From Curtobacterium sp. 458 (lineage in GTDB: Bacteria; Actinomycetota; Actinomycetes; Actinomycetales; Microbacteriaceae), in contig NZ_CP129104.1 of NCBI RefSeq assembly GCF_030406605.1, positions 3,300,687 through 3,364,686 of the forward strand: DNA of 64,000 bases, written 5' to 3'. Below are positions 17,868-26,273 of this stretch, in pieces (within the stretch, counting starts at the first letter, position 1; every line of letters starts with the position of its first letter). The notes under the pieces are model-generated. The model was not told the DNA's origin, searched no databases, and saw nothing but the letters and a program-made list of their open reading frames with translations. The position numbers were made by a program, and so were the translations under genes.

Positions 17868-20410
17868 CAGGCAGCGGTCCGTTCGTCGGTGGAGGCGGGG
17901 GCGGCGGGGGCGGCGGGGGCGGCGGGGGCGGCGGGGGCGGCCGTCGCGGCGTGCCCGGTCGGCGCGTCGGACGCAGTGGGCCCGGCGGGTGCGGTCACGA
18001 CCGTCGGGGTACTGCGGGTCGCCGGGGCGCCGACCGTCCCGGCACCGTGGCGGGTCGGCAGCTCCGCACCGCCGTGCCCGAAGTACAGGACGGCACGCCA
18101 GTCCTCGGCGACCGGCTCAGCCTCGGGCAGCAGACCCTTGCGGGCCGCCTTCCGGTCCTGCTTCGCCTGCCGACGGGCGGCGCGACGTGCGGCCCGGGCG
18201 GACGGGTCGTAGTACATCCACCGGGTGGCCCACAGCCAGACGTCGACGACCGAGTTCCAGATGCCGATGTACGCGACGATCGCGTAGAACGCGAGGAGGG
18301 CGTTGAACGCCGCGAACACCGCGTTGCCCCAGTTCTGCGCCTGGTAGTCCCGCAGGAACGTGAACACCGAGAAGACGACCATGGCGTACGGCGCGAGGAC
18401 GTACAGCGCGGGGGACGCCGTGCGGTCGCGGACCTTCGGCGTGCGGGCGAACGGGATCTTCTTCGCCGTCAGCGCCTGCTGGATGCTCTTGAGCACCCCG
18501 GCGACGTTGACCGGCATGAGGATCAGGTTGAACCCGTAGATCCGGAGGATGTCGGTCCGCTTGTAGCCGCAGTACTTCAGGTCGGACGCGAAGAGCCAGA
18601 AGTACGGCAGGGCGGCGAGGAGCACCATCGGGCTGAGGAGCCGCGAGTCGTACGGGTAGGCCAGCAGGAAGATGAGGCCGAGCGAACCCCACGCGATCGA
18701 CGCCATGTAGTTGACGCGGAGGGACATCTCGACGAGGCCGACCCGCTCCCCGCGCTGCCGACGCTCGCGGACCTGGCGGAGGTACTTCGGCAGGATCAGG
18801 AGGCCACCGTTCGCCCACCGGCGTCGCTGCACGATGAGCGAGCCGAAGTCCGGCGGGGTCGCGCTGTACGACAGGCGCTCCGGGTAGTTCACCAGGGTCC
18901 AGCCGTGCATGCCGAGGTCGACGCTCGACTCGGTGTCCTCGATGACCGTGCGGTCCTGCACGTACCGCTTGACCTCGAAGCCGCCGACGGTCTCGACCTC
19001 CTCGATGTCGCGGAGCGCGCGGGTGCGGATGACCGCGTTCGCGCCGACCCAGAAGGTCGCGTTGTGGCGCGACATGCCCTGGTGGAGGATGTGCTGGATG
19101 TCGGTGGTCGCACCGGCGAGCCGCTCGATGCGCGTCGCTGCACCCCGGAAGGACGAGTACGGGGTCTGCGTCACGGCGACGCGGGCGTTCTCCGGCTGCT
19201 CGAGGAAGTACACGAGCCGCAGGCAGTAGTCGCGGAGCAGCACGGAGTCGGCGTCGAGCGTCAGGACGTAGTCGGACGCGGGGACGACGAGGTCGGCGTC
19301 CTCCGGCGAGGCGACCGTGCGGAGGATCGTCCCGCTCGCGGTCTCCTCGAACGCGTACGAGCCGCCGAGCAGCCCGATGTACGAGTTGAGGTTCATGGCC
19401 TTGTTCGCCTCGTCGGAGAGGTTCACGAACCGCTTCCGCTCGAAGGTCGTGATCTCGGCGGTGAAGGTCCACGCCAGGCGGCGGGTGAGCTCGAGGGCAC
19501 GGGCGCTGGTGACCTCGGTGAAGGCGTCGCCGCCCACGGCAGCTCCGACCGCGCGGCCGGCAGGAGCGCCGGCGCCGACCGCGTCCACGATCGCGGCCTC
19601 GAGCGCCTCGGACGTCAGACGGAACTCGTCGGCCAGCGCGACGAGCACCTGGTCGTGGAAGAAGTGGTCCACGTGGTCGACGACCTCGTGCTCACGGGCG
19701 TGCCGCCGGAGCCAGGCGTCCGCCCAGCGGTGGTGCTCGACGAGCGTCCGGAGCGCGTCGACCGAGGCGTGCGGCGCGGTGTCGGCGTCGATCTCCGCGA
19801 CGAGCAGGGCCTCCTGGAAGCGCCGGGAGGGTGCGGCGAGCTGCGACTGGATCCGCCCGGCGACCGCACGGGTGCGCTCGAGCTTGTCGGCCACCTCGGG
19901 GTCGGTCGGGAAGGGGGCGTCGTCGACGAGCAGGACGACGCGGAGAGCCGGGTACTCCTGCAGCGCGGCCGACCAGAGCGTGGTGGCGACGACGTCGGGT
20001 TCCTCGGCGTAGCTCGGCACGAGGACCGTCATCGGCGCCTCGTGCCCCTCGGCGAAGTGGCGGTCGAGCTCGGCGCGCGGGACGCGGACGTGCGCGGCGA
20101 ACCGCTCCATCGCACCCTGGCGGGCGATGAGGTGCATGAGGGCGGAGAAGGTCAGGAAGGTGACGACCACCAGGTACGAGATCGCCTCGGTGGTGAAGCG
20201 GAAGCTCTCGGTGCCGTAGTCGAGGAACTGGCGGATCACCGTGTAGACGACGTAGGCGAGCCAGAACGCGATGGTCAGGATGATGGCGACGCGACCGGAG
20301 ACGAGCTTCCGGTCGGAGGGACGGGCGTGGATGGTGTCGAGCGGGCGGGTACGACGCTCGGAACCCCACTGCCTCCGGCGCACGGGGGCGCCGTCGAGCT
20401 GTTCGGGCAT
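17867..20410 (-). CDS. Cellulose-synthase-like GT2 polysaccharide synthase
   Basis: Integral-membrane processive glycosyltransferase of 847 residues from ATG 20410 (GGAAGAAGGA upstream). Two membrane helices precede the catalytic domain, which has TVLVPSYAEEPDVV, VVLLVDDAPF, YVLTLDADSVLL, VIEDTESSVDLG and QRRRWANGG (the QxxRW motif). A mostly helical insert of about 150 residues separates the first Asp motif from DAD, longer than in typical GT2 enzymes. At least four further helices follow, with KKIPFARTPKV resembling cellulose-synthase-like proteins. The cytoplasmic tail ends in Ala-Ala-Pro repeats coded by five 9-bp repeats. Coupled by TGATG overlap to the GH18 protein. The sugar is not readable from sequence; GlcNAc is suggested by its partner. 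Confidence 0.85.
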   Translation of the reverse strand: MPEQLDGAPVRRRQWGSERRTRPLDTIHARPSDRKLVSGRVAIILTIAFWLAYVVYTVIRQFLDYGTESFRFTTEAISYLVVVTFLTFSALMHLIARQGAMERFAAHVRVPRAELDRHFAEGHEAPMTVLVPSYAEEPDVVATTLWSAALQEYPALRVVLLVDDAPFPTDPEVADKLERTRAVAGRIQSQLAAPSRRFQEALLVAEIDADTAPHASVDALRTLVEHHRWADAWLRRHAREHEVVDHVDHFFHDQVLVALADEFRLTSEALEAAIVDAVGAGAPAGRAVGAAVGGDAFTEVTSARALELTRRLAWTFTAEITTFERKRFVNLSDEANKAMNLNSYIGLLGGSYAFEETASGTILRTVASPEDADLVVPASDYVLTLDADSVLLRDYCLRLVYFLEQPENARVAVTQTPYSSFRGAATRIERLAGATTDIQHILHQGMSRHNATFWVGANAVIRTRALRDIEEVETVGGFEVKRYVQDRTVIEDTESSVDLGMHGWTLVNYPERLSYSATPPDFGSLIVQRRRWANGGLLILPKYLRQVRERRQRGERVGLVEMSLRVNYMASIAWGSLGLIFLLAYPYDSRLLSPMVLLAALPYFWLFASDLKYCGYKRTDILRIYGFNLILMPVNVAGVLKSIQQALTAKKIPFARTPKVRDRTASPALYVLAPYAMVVFSVFTFLRDYQAQNWGNAVFAAFNALLAFYAIVAYIGIWNSVVDVWLWATRWMYYDPSARAARRAARRQAKQDRKAARKGLLPEAEPVAEDWRAVLYFGHGGAELPTRHGAGTVGAPATRSTPTVVTAPAGPTASDAPTGHAATAAPAAPAAPAAPAAPASTDERTAA
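17894..17941. repeat. 9-bp tandem repeat GGCGGGGGC in the GT2 3' end
   Basis: About five perfect copies, in frame, coding Ala-Ala-Pro on the minus strand near the C-terminus of the synthase. Such a tract can change length by slippage without breaking the frame. Confidence 0.9.
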
Positions 20411-20868
20411 GACGGTCCTTCTTCCGCGGAGGTCAGCGCACCATCGGGTCGGCACGCTGTCGGGTTGCCCCCGACGGTCGACTGCGAACCTATGGGGACA
20501 GAACGAACGGTGCAGACACCCGGAAGGGGGGTTCTGGCCTCCTCGTGCGGGAACCCGCACGATGTTGCGGGACGGCCGGTCCGCGGCGTGTCGCTCCGGG
20601 CCCGACGGGGCTCCGGACGACGCGCCGCTCACGTTGCGCGCGCGGTCCCCCGACGGTCGGCCTGGAGGCACGGCTCGGCTCCGCCGCGCCCGTCGCGATC
20701 CGCGCGCAGGTGGTCACGACGCCCCGTCGACGCCCGGCGGAGGGTCACGAACGGTCGCTCGGAGTGCGCGGGAGCGACGTTCCGTGACCCCCGGGCGGCG
20801 CGCACCCGGGGAGTTGCGACCCCGGGATCGCGCGCGTCGGCGGCCGAGTGTTCCGGCGGCCGGGTGCG
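20411..20868. other. 458-base gap upstream of the GT2 gene with decayed repeat elements
   Basis: No gene is recognised. It should hold the GT2 promoter. At 20619-20636 lies GACGCGCCGCTCACGTTG, close to the motif of the 118-bp elements at 13.7-13.9 kb. At 20742-20790 an imperfect 19-base inverted repeat (GGGTCACGAACGGTCGCTC and a near complement) resembles the other half of those elements. Near 20843-20880 are several CGGCCG-rich short repeats. Confidence 0.6.
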
Positions 20869-21882
20869 TCAGCGGCCGCGGGCGAGCAGCCAGAGGAGGT
20901 ACGGCGCACCGACGACACCGGTGACGACGCCGACGGGGAGCGCGGTGCCCGGGATCGCGAACTGGGCCACGAGGTCGCTCGCGAGCGTCACCACCGCGCC
21001 GACGGCGGCCGCGGGGGCGAGCGCTACCCGTCCGCCGCCGACGACCCGGCGCGCGATCGGCGCCGACATGAGCGCGACGAACGACACGGGGCCGGCGGTG
21101 GCCACGGCGCCGGCCGTGAGCGCCACCGCGGTGAGGAGCAGCAGCACCTTCGCGCGGTCGGGACGGAGCCCGAGCGCCGACGCGACGTCGTCCCCGAGGG
21201 CGAGCACCGTCAACCGGGGCGACTGCGCGAGGGCGAGCGCCATGAGCACGACGAAGGCGATGCCGAGGACGCCGACGAGGTCCCGGTCGACGGCGTTCAG
21301 GCTGCCGGAGAGCCACAGCAGCGCGGTGCCCGCCTGGGTCACGGTGCCGCTCGTGAGCATCCACCCGGTCACGGCCAGGCAGATCGCCGCGACGCCGATG
21401 CCCACCAGGACCACCCGGTTGCCGGTGATCCCCCGCTGCCAGGACAGTGCGGCGATGACGAGCGAGACCACGACGGCCCCGACGAGCACGGTACCGAAGA
21501 GCGCGATCCCGGACGCCCCGAACAGCACGATCGCGGTGATGCCGGCGGCGCTCGCTCCCGAGGTGATGCCGATGACGTCCGGGCTCGCGATCGGGTTCCG
21601 CACCACGCTCTGCACGATCGCGCCGGCGACACCGAGGGCCGCGCCGACGAACACCGCGCCGAACACCCGCGGCCCGCGGAGCTGCCCGATCACGAAGTCC
21701 GCGATCGTGTCCCCCTGCCCGAACGCGGCGGCGGCCACCTGCGCGGGTGACAGCGGGATCTCGCCGACGCCGAGGCCGGTGAGCACGAGCGCGACGAGCA
21801 CCACGAGCAGCACGCCGAGCACGAGCAGCTCGCGGCGTGCTCCGACGACCCGGCGACGGCTCCGGGGTTCCACGGCCGTCAC
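20869..21882 (-). CDS. FecCD-family iron-siderophore ABC transporter permease
   Basis: Inner-membrane permease of 337 residues with about nine hydrophobic helices. It carries RGPRVFGAVFVGAALGVAGA, VVRNPIASPDVIGITSGAS and, late, LPVGVVTGVVGAPYLLWLL, the FecCD/BtuC signature blocks. GTG 21882 overlaps the TGA of the preceding permease (GTGA), so the pair is translationally coupled and probably forms a heterodimeric channel. No substrate-binding lipoprotein or ATPase is adjacent, so they are encoded elsewhere. Ferric siderophore is the likely cargo by family and by the upstream iron box. Confidence 0.92.
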   Translation of the reverse strand: MTAVEPRSRRRVVGARRELLVLGVLLVVLVALVLTGLGVGEIPLSPAQVAAAAFGQGDTIADFVIGQLRGPRVFGAVFVGAALGVAGAIVQSVVRNPIASPDVIGITSGASAAGITAIVLFGASGIALFGTVLVGAVVVSLVIAALSWQRGITGNRVVLVGIGVAAICLAVTGWMLTSGTVTQAGTALLWLSGSLNAVDRDLVGVLGIAFVVLMALALAQSPRLTVLALGDDVASALGLRPDRAKVLLLLTAVALTAGAVATAGPVSFVALMSAPIARRVVGGGRVALAPAAAVGAVVTLASDLVAQFAIPGTALPVGVVTGVVGAPYLLWLLARGR

Positions 21883-22910
21883 AGTCCCCGCACCGCCCGG
21901 GACCGGACGAGCGCGATGAACACCGGCGCCCCGATGAGCGCCGTGACGATGCCGACCTGCAGCTCCCCCGGGTACGCGACGACGCGGCCGATGACGTCGG
22001 CCGCGAGCAGGAGGGCCGGTGCGACGAGTGCGGAGAGCAGGATCGTCCACCGGTTGTCGGGGCCGGTGAGGCGACGGACGGCGTGCGGGACGGCGAGTCC
22101 GACGAAGGCGATCGGCCCGGCGGCTGCCACGGCGGACCCGGCCAGCAGCACGGTCACGACACCGCCGACGACCCGGACGAGCACCACCCGCTGGCCGAGG
22201 GACGCGGCGAGCTCGTCGCCGAGCGCGAGGGTGTTGAGCGACCGACCGAGGCCGATCGCGACGACGAGGCCGACCAGCACCGGGACGACGATGACCCCGG
22301 CGGTGCCGAGGTCCTTGCCCGCGAGCGCGCCGACCTGCCAGAACCGGAGCTGGTCGAGCAGGGACTGATTCGTCACGAGGACGGCGGTCGTCACCGAGGA
22401 CAGCGCCGCGGCGACCACGGCCCCGGAGAGCGCGAGCCCGACCGGGGAGAGCCCGCGCCGGGCGACCGCGGCGATCCCGTAGACGAGCAGCGCCGCGAGT
22501 CCGGCGCCGACGAACGCGAAGGGCAGGTACGCGCCCGTGCCGCTGATGCCGAACACCGCGATGCCGGTCACCACCGCGAGGGAGGCCCCGGCGTTGATGC
22601 CGAGCACGCTCGGGTCGGCGAGGGGGTTCCGCGTCACGCCCTGCATCACGGCACCGGCGACCCCGAGTGCGGCTCCGGCGAGGAGCCCGACGACGGTGCG
22701 GGGCACGCGGTTGCCGAGCACGATCAGGCCGATCTCGTCCCGGCGTCCGGGGTGCAGGACCGTGTCGAGGACGGTCCCGAGCGGGATCGGCCGTGAGCCG
22801 AACGCCACGGACAGCGCGACCGCGACGCCGAGGACCACGACCGCCAGCACGGTGGCGCGGACGAGCCGGCCGACGGAGCTGGGCGCAGGAGCGAGGACGG
22901 GAGCTGCCAT
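21879..22910 (-). CDS. FecCD-family iron-siderophore ABC transporter permease
   Basis: First permease of the pair, 343 residues, with about nine to ten membrane helices. Seen: LGNRVPRTVVGLLAGAALGV, VTRNPLADPSVLGINAGAS, LALGDELAASLGQRV and, at the end, LQVGIVTALIGAPVFIALV. This is the FepD/FecCD pattern. ATG 22910 directly abuts a possible DtxR/IdeR box, so iron repression is expected. It overlaps the second permease by 4 bases. Confidence 0.92.
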   Translation of the reverse strand: MAAPVLAPAPSSVGRLVRATVLAVVVLGVAVALSVAFGSRPIPLGTVLDTVLHPGRRDEIGLIVLGNRVPRTVVGLLAGAALGVAGAVMQGVTRNPLADPSVLGINAGASLAVVTGIAVFGISGTGAYLPFAFVGAGLAALLVYGIAAVARRGLSPVGLALSGAVVAAALSSVTTAVLVTNQSLLDQLRFWQVGALAGKDLGTAGVIVVPVLVGLVVAIGLGRSLNTLALGDELAASLGQRVVLVRVVGGVVTVLLAGSAVAAAGPIAFVGLAVPHAVRRLTGPDNRWTILLSALVAPALLLAADVIGRVVAYPGELQVGIVTALIGAPVFIALVRSRAVRGL

Positions 22911-22929
22911 GGGGGTGAGGCAACCCTAA
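22911..22929 (-). promoter_or_regulatory. Possible DtxR/IdeR iron box at the permease start
   Basis: On the minus strand TTAGGGTTGCCTCACCCCC matches about 13 of 19 positions of the iron-box consensus TTAGGTTAGSCTAACCTAA, including TTAGG and GCCT. It ends directly at the start codon and overlaps the -10 region. Binding by an iron-dependent repressor is inference. Confidence 0.5.
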
Positions 22930-23086
22930 CGTGCGCGCCCCGAGCGGATCGGCCCGACGTTCGGCCTTCCCCGAGCGAGCCGTGAGCGTGCGCAGTGCTC
23001 GTTCATAGGGTCTCCTTGGGGAACGGGCCTGTACTGGCATCCATCGACGCCCGACCGGGCCGTCGAGGGACGACCGGAGAGCACCG

Positions 23087-24619
23087 ATGAACGAGACCCC
23101 GAACCCCGACGCCACCCCTGGCGGGACGAACGGCGCGACGACCGACGGAGCCGCCGCCCGCGCGCAGGGCGGCTGGGAGGCTCCGCACGCCGACCGGTCG
23201 ACCCTCCGCCCGGCCTACGCCTTCGACGGCAGCGGTCCGTACCTGTACGCACCCGACGGCTCCGGCCCGTACGCCTACACGCACGACGGCCGGGGCCCGT
23301 ACCTCGTCGGGAGCCCCGCCCTCGACGGGCAGCACTGGTCGAACGGCCAGGGCTGGTCGAACCCGCAGGGCTGGGCGACCGGGGCCGCCGCCGCGAACCA
23401 CGGTGGGTGGGCGTCCGCGCCGACGAAGCGCCCGCGCCGCCTCGGGCTCATGATCGGCTCGGGCATCGCGGCGCTCGCGATCCTCGGGGCCGCGGGCGGG
23501 ACGGCGCTCGGACTCTCCTCCCAGCACACGTCGACGACGTCGAGCCAGTCGCAGGGCACGACGACACTCCCCGGGACCGGCAGCGGCAGCGGGAGCAGCG
23601 ACGGCAGCGGCACGAACGGCTTCACGGTGCCGGGCAACGGACTCGGCACGGGCGACGGCACCGGCACGAGCGACGGCAGCTCCGGGACGAGCACGCAGTC
23701 CGCCGCCACCGCCGCGACCGCGGCCCAGAAGAAGGGCGTCGTCACGATCAACACCGTCCTCAACTACGACGAGTCCTCGCAGGCCGCCGGCACCGGGATG
23801 ATCCTCACGTCGAACGGCACGGTGCTGACGAACAACCACGTCGTGCAGGGCGCCACGAGCATCGTCGTGACCGATGAGACGACCGGCAAGCAGTACAAGG
23901 CGGACGTCGTCGGCACGGACGCCACCCACGACGTCGCGGTCCTGAAGCTCCAGGATGCCTCCGGCCTGTCGACCGTCACGCTCGACGACGACGGCGGCGC
24001 GAAGACCGGCGACTCGGTCACCGACGTCGGGAACGCCGAGGGCACGGGCAACCTCGTCGCCGCGGAGGGCACCGTCACCGCGACCGACCAGGACATCCAG
24101 GTGCAGAGCGACTCCGGCTCCGGCACCGAGTCCCTCACGGGCATGATCCAGGTCGCGGCGGACATCGTCTCGGGCGACTCGGGCGGCCCGGTCCTCGACA
24201 GCGAGGGCGAGGTCGTCGGCATGGCGACCGCGGCGTCCTCGGGGTCGGCGGACGTCACGGGCTTCGCGATCCCGATCTCGACCGCGAAGTCGATCGCGGA
24301 CAAGATCCTCGCGGGTGAGTCCTCGTCGACGATCACGATCGGCCTGCCCGCGTTCCTCGGAGTCGAGGTGAGCGGGACCGCCACGACCGGTGGCGTCGCC
24401 GTCGCCGGCACGGTCGAGGGCTCGGGTGCGGCGAAGGCCGGCCTCGGTGCCGGTGACGTGATCACGGCGCTCGACGGCACCGCGGTCTCGACCTCGGACG
24501 CGCTGACGGCGGCGATCCAGGCGCACAGCGTCGGCGACCGGGTGACGGTCACCTACACGGACAGCGCCGGGACCTCCCACACGGTGACGATCACACTGAC
24601 CGCAGGACCGGCCGCCTAG
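23087..24619 (+). CDS. HtrA-like membrane serine protease with PDZ domain
   Basis: Envelope quality-control protease of 510 residues. The cytoplasmic N-terminus (about 1-110) has repeated DGSGPY/DGRGPY motifs and Trp-rich NGQGWSNPQGW. One helix (LGLMIGSGIAALAILGAAGG) and a long Ser/Gly/Thr linker follow. The trypsin-fold domain carries the triad: His251 in LTNNHVVQG, Asp282 in ATHDVAVLKL, Ser365 in VSGDSGGPV. A PDZ domain (about 420-505) with GVAVAGTVEG and LGAGDVITALDG ends it. This is the DegP/HhoA layout of actinobacteria. A GGAG motif precedes the ATG. The gene ends inside the first copy of the 66-bp repeat region. Confidence 0.93.
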   Translation: MNETPNPDATPGGTNGATTDGAAARAQGGWEAPHADRSTLRPAYAFDGSGPYLYAPDGSGPYAYTHDGRGPYLVGSPALDGQHWSNGQGWSNPQGWATGAAAANHGGWASAPTKRPRRLGLMIGSGIAALAILGAAGGTALGLSSQHTSTTSSQSQGTTTLPGTGSGSGSSDGSGTNGFTVPGNGLGTGDGTGTSDGSSGTSTQSAATAATAAQKKGVVTINTVLNYDESSQAAGTGMILTSNGTVLTNNHVVQGATSIVVTDETTGKQYKADVVGTDATHDVAVLKLQDASGLSTVTLDDDGGAKTGDSVTDVGNAEGTGNLVAAEGTVTATDQDIQVQSDSGSGTESLTGMIQVAADIVSGDSGGPVLDSEGEVVGMATAASSGSADVTGFAIPISTAKSIADKILAGESSSTITIGLPAFLGVEVSGTATTGGVAVAGTVEGSGAAKAGLGAGDVITALDGTAVSTSDALTAAIQAHSVGDRVTVTYTDSAGTSHTVTITLTAGPAA

Positions 24620-24624
24620 GCGCC

Positions 24625-24795
24625 GCCGAGCACCGCCCGCACCACCGACCGGAACACGTCGGCGCGAGTGACGGTGTCGTCCGCCTACGCGCCGAGCACC
24701 GCCCGCACCACCGACCGGAACACGTTGGCGCGAGTGACGGTGTCGTCCGCCTACGCGCCGAGCACCGCCCGCACCACCGACCGGAACACGTTGGC
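24625..24795. repeat. 66-bp tandem repeat at the 3' end of the next gene
   Basis: Three copies start at 24625, 24691 and 24757, each beginning GCCGAGCACCGCCCGCACC; the third (about 39 bases) is the coding 3' end of the 24751-25905 gene. The period equals 22 codons and each unit carries the antisense stop triplet CTA. Copy 1 abuts the HtrA stop and has one extra triplet before it. Only one or two bases differ between copies, so the duplication is recent. Confidence 0.9.
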
Positions 24796-25905
24796 CGGGG
24801 CGTCCGCCGAGAACGCGGTCGCCCCGGCCTCGGTGCGTCCGACCCGGGCGAACCCCTGCCCCTCGGCGTGCACGATCGTGACGGGGTGCTGCGCCCCGGG
24901 CCGTCGGAGGTGCGCGACCGTCCACGGCGCGGCCCAGAACCGGGCGAGCCGCGGGTCGCCCTCGGCGACGTCCGCGGGCAGGTCCGGCGCGGTGTCGCCG
25001 CCGTCGAGGCGGCGCGCCACCAGGTCTGCCCGGACCGACCCCGTGCGGAACGGGAAGGTCCACACCGGGCGGATGCCGAGCCTCCCGGCCATGACCGCGA
25101 CCACGCGCTCGGGCGGGACGGCGGCGACCACCTGGTCGTCCGTCCCGTCGACGACGGTGCCGTCCCAGGCCTGGAGGCGCGACTCGCTCCCGTCGGGCAG
25201 CCGCTGCTCCAGGGTGGTCGGCTGGGTGTCCTCGGCCCAGGGGCCGATCAGGGACTGCGTGGCCTCGGGCAGGGTGCCGAGGCGTCCGACGAGGCCGGCG
25301 TCGATGAGCTCGCGGCCGGCGGGGCTGCGGAGGAGGCCGGGGTTCCACCGGCGCCCGGCGAGGCTGCGGAGGGTCGACACGGCCTCGGCGGTGAGGCGCG
25401 GGCCGTCGAGCTCGGCGGCGGCGGGCGCGTCCGGGAGGGTCTCGAGGTCGCGGCGCGGTCGTGCCTCGGTCGGCTCGGTCGCGCGGACGGTGTCGAGCAC
25501 GGCGAACACGAGGTCGTCGGTCGCGAGCATGCGGGCCAGCGGCCGTTCGACGGTGAGGTCGACGCGGTGCCGCCCGGTGACGAACACGAGGTGGGCTCCG
25601 GCGACGGCGCCGTCCTCGTCGGGCCGGACGTACTCGACGAGCCGTGCGGGGGCGCCCGCGACGGTCCAGACGTCGACGCCGACGAGCAGCAGGCCCTCGA
25701 CCGACCCCGGCAGGCGTTCGAGGAGGCTCGTGTGCTCCTCGGCGATCGTGCGGTCGCTCGGGCGGGAGCGGACGGTGAGGACCACGTCGTCGCCGGTGAG
25801 CCGGAGGTCGGCCTGCGGGGCGTCCTCGCGACGCCAGGCGTCCGGTCGGCGGAGCGTGAGGCGTGCGGTGCGGTCCTCGGTGCCGAGCGGGACGGGGACA
25901 GCCAT
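24751..25905 (-). CDS. Hypothetical protein with DcrB/LpqN-like N-terminal domain
   Basis: A 384-residue cytoplasmic-looking protein with no signal peptide or membrane helix. Residues about 20-140 alternate short strands in a pattern like the DcrB/LpqN fold (LTVRSRPSDRTIAEEHTSLL, LVEYVRPDEDGAVAGAHLVFV, HRVDLTVERP). The middle (LTAEAVSTLRSLAGRRW, LLRSPAGRELIDAGLVG) and the rest are not recognised; the C-terminus contains WTVAHLRRPGAQHPVTIVHA. Function unknown. Its last 13 codons are part of the 66-bp tandem repeat that runs into the convergent HtrA gene. It has been kept as a gene because of strong codon bias and length. Confidence 0.7.
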   Translation of the reverse strand: MAVPVPLGTEDRTARLTLRRPDAWRREDAPQADLRLTGDDVVLTVRSRPSDRTIAEEHTSLLERLPGSVEGLLLVGVDVWTVAGAPARLVEYVRPDEDGAVAGAHLVFVTGRHRVDLTVERPLARMLATDDLVFAVLDTVRATEPTEARPRRDLETLPDAPAAAELDGPRLTAEAVSTLRSLAGRRWNPGLLRSPAGRELIDAGLVGRLGTLPEATQSLIGPWAEDTQPTTLEQRLPDGSESRLQAWDGTVVDGTDDQVVAAVPPERVVAVMAGRLGIRPVWTFPFRTGSVRADLVARRLDGGDTAPDLPADVAEGDPRLARFWAAPWTVAHLRRPGAQHPVTIVHAEGQGFARVGRTEAGATAFSADAPANVFRSVVRAVLGA

Positions 25906-25985
25906 GCTCCGAGGCTACGGGGGCGTACCCGGGAGGTCGGGTGCGGCGCGCCGGGCGGCGGCAGCGGTCCAGGCAGCGGGCGGGC

Positions 25986-26231
25986 TCAGCGGCGGCGGAC
26001 GGCCGGGGGCGGCACGGGCTTCGCGGCGACGACGTCGGCGAGCGCCACCTCGACGGGCCCCCGGCGGGTGTCGATCGTCACCGTGGCGTCCGTCCGAGCG
26101 CGCAGCTCGCCGAGGGCGTCCCGCGCGCCGTCGCCGTGGTGTGCACGGACGACGAGCCGGTCGCCGAGTGCCGCGTCGTGCAGCACGCCCAGCGCGAGGG
26201 CCCGTGCGACGGCGGCCGGGTCGGTGGTCAT
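25986..26231 (-). CDS. Small SH3-like protein related to GNAT N-terminal domains
   Basis: An 81-residue protein from ATG 26231. GDRLVVRAHHGDG, ALGELRARTDATVTIDTRRG and VALADVVAAKPVPP match the small N-terminal domain that precedes acetyltransferase domains in the Rv0428c-like group. Here that domain stands alone, with no acetyltransferase after it. It could be a remnant of a longer gene or a genuine small adaptor. It is divergent from the S4 gene across 42 bases. Confidence 0.6.
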   Translation of the reverse strand: MTTDPAAVARALALGVLHDAALGDRLVVRAHHGDGARDALGELRARTDATVTIDTRRGPVEVALADVVAAKPVPPPAVRRR

Positions 26232-26273
26232 GCTGCCCAGGGTAGGGCGGGCGGGGCGTCGTAGGGTGTCGGG

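Noticed and set aside
16161..21919. Two long plus-strand open frames opposite the GT2, GH18 and permease genes
   Set aside because: Low-complexity translations with no recognisable domains; the minus-strand genes have clear catalytic motifs.
24625..24795. CRISPR-like array
   Set aside because: The units are contiguous 66-bp tandem copies with no spacers, and no cas genes are present.
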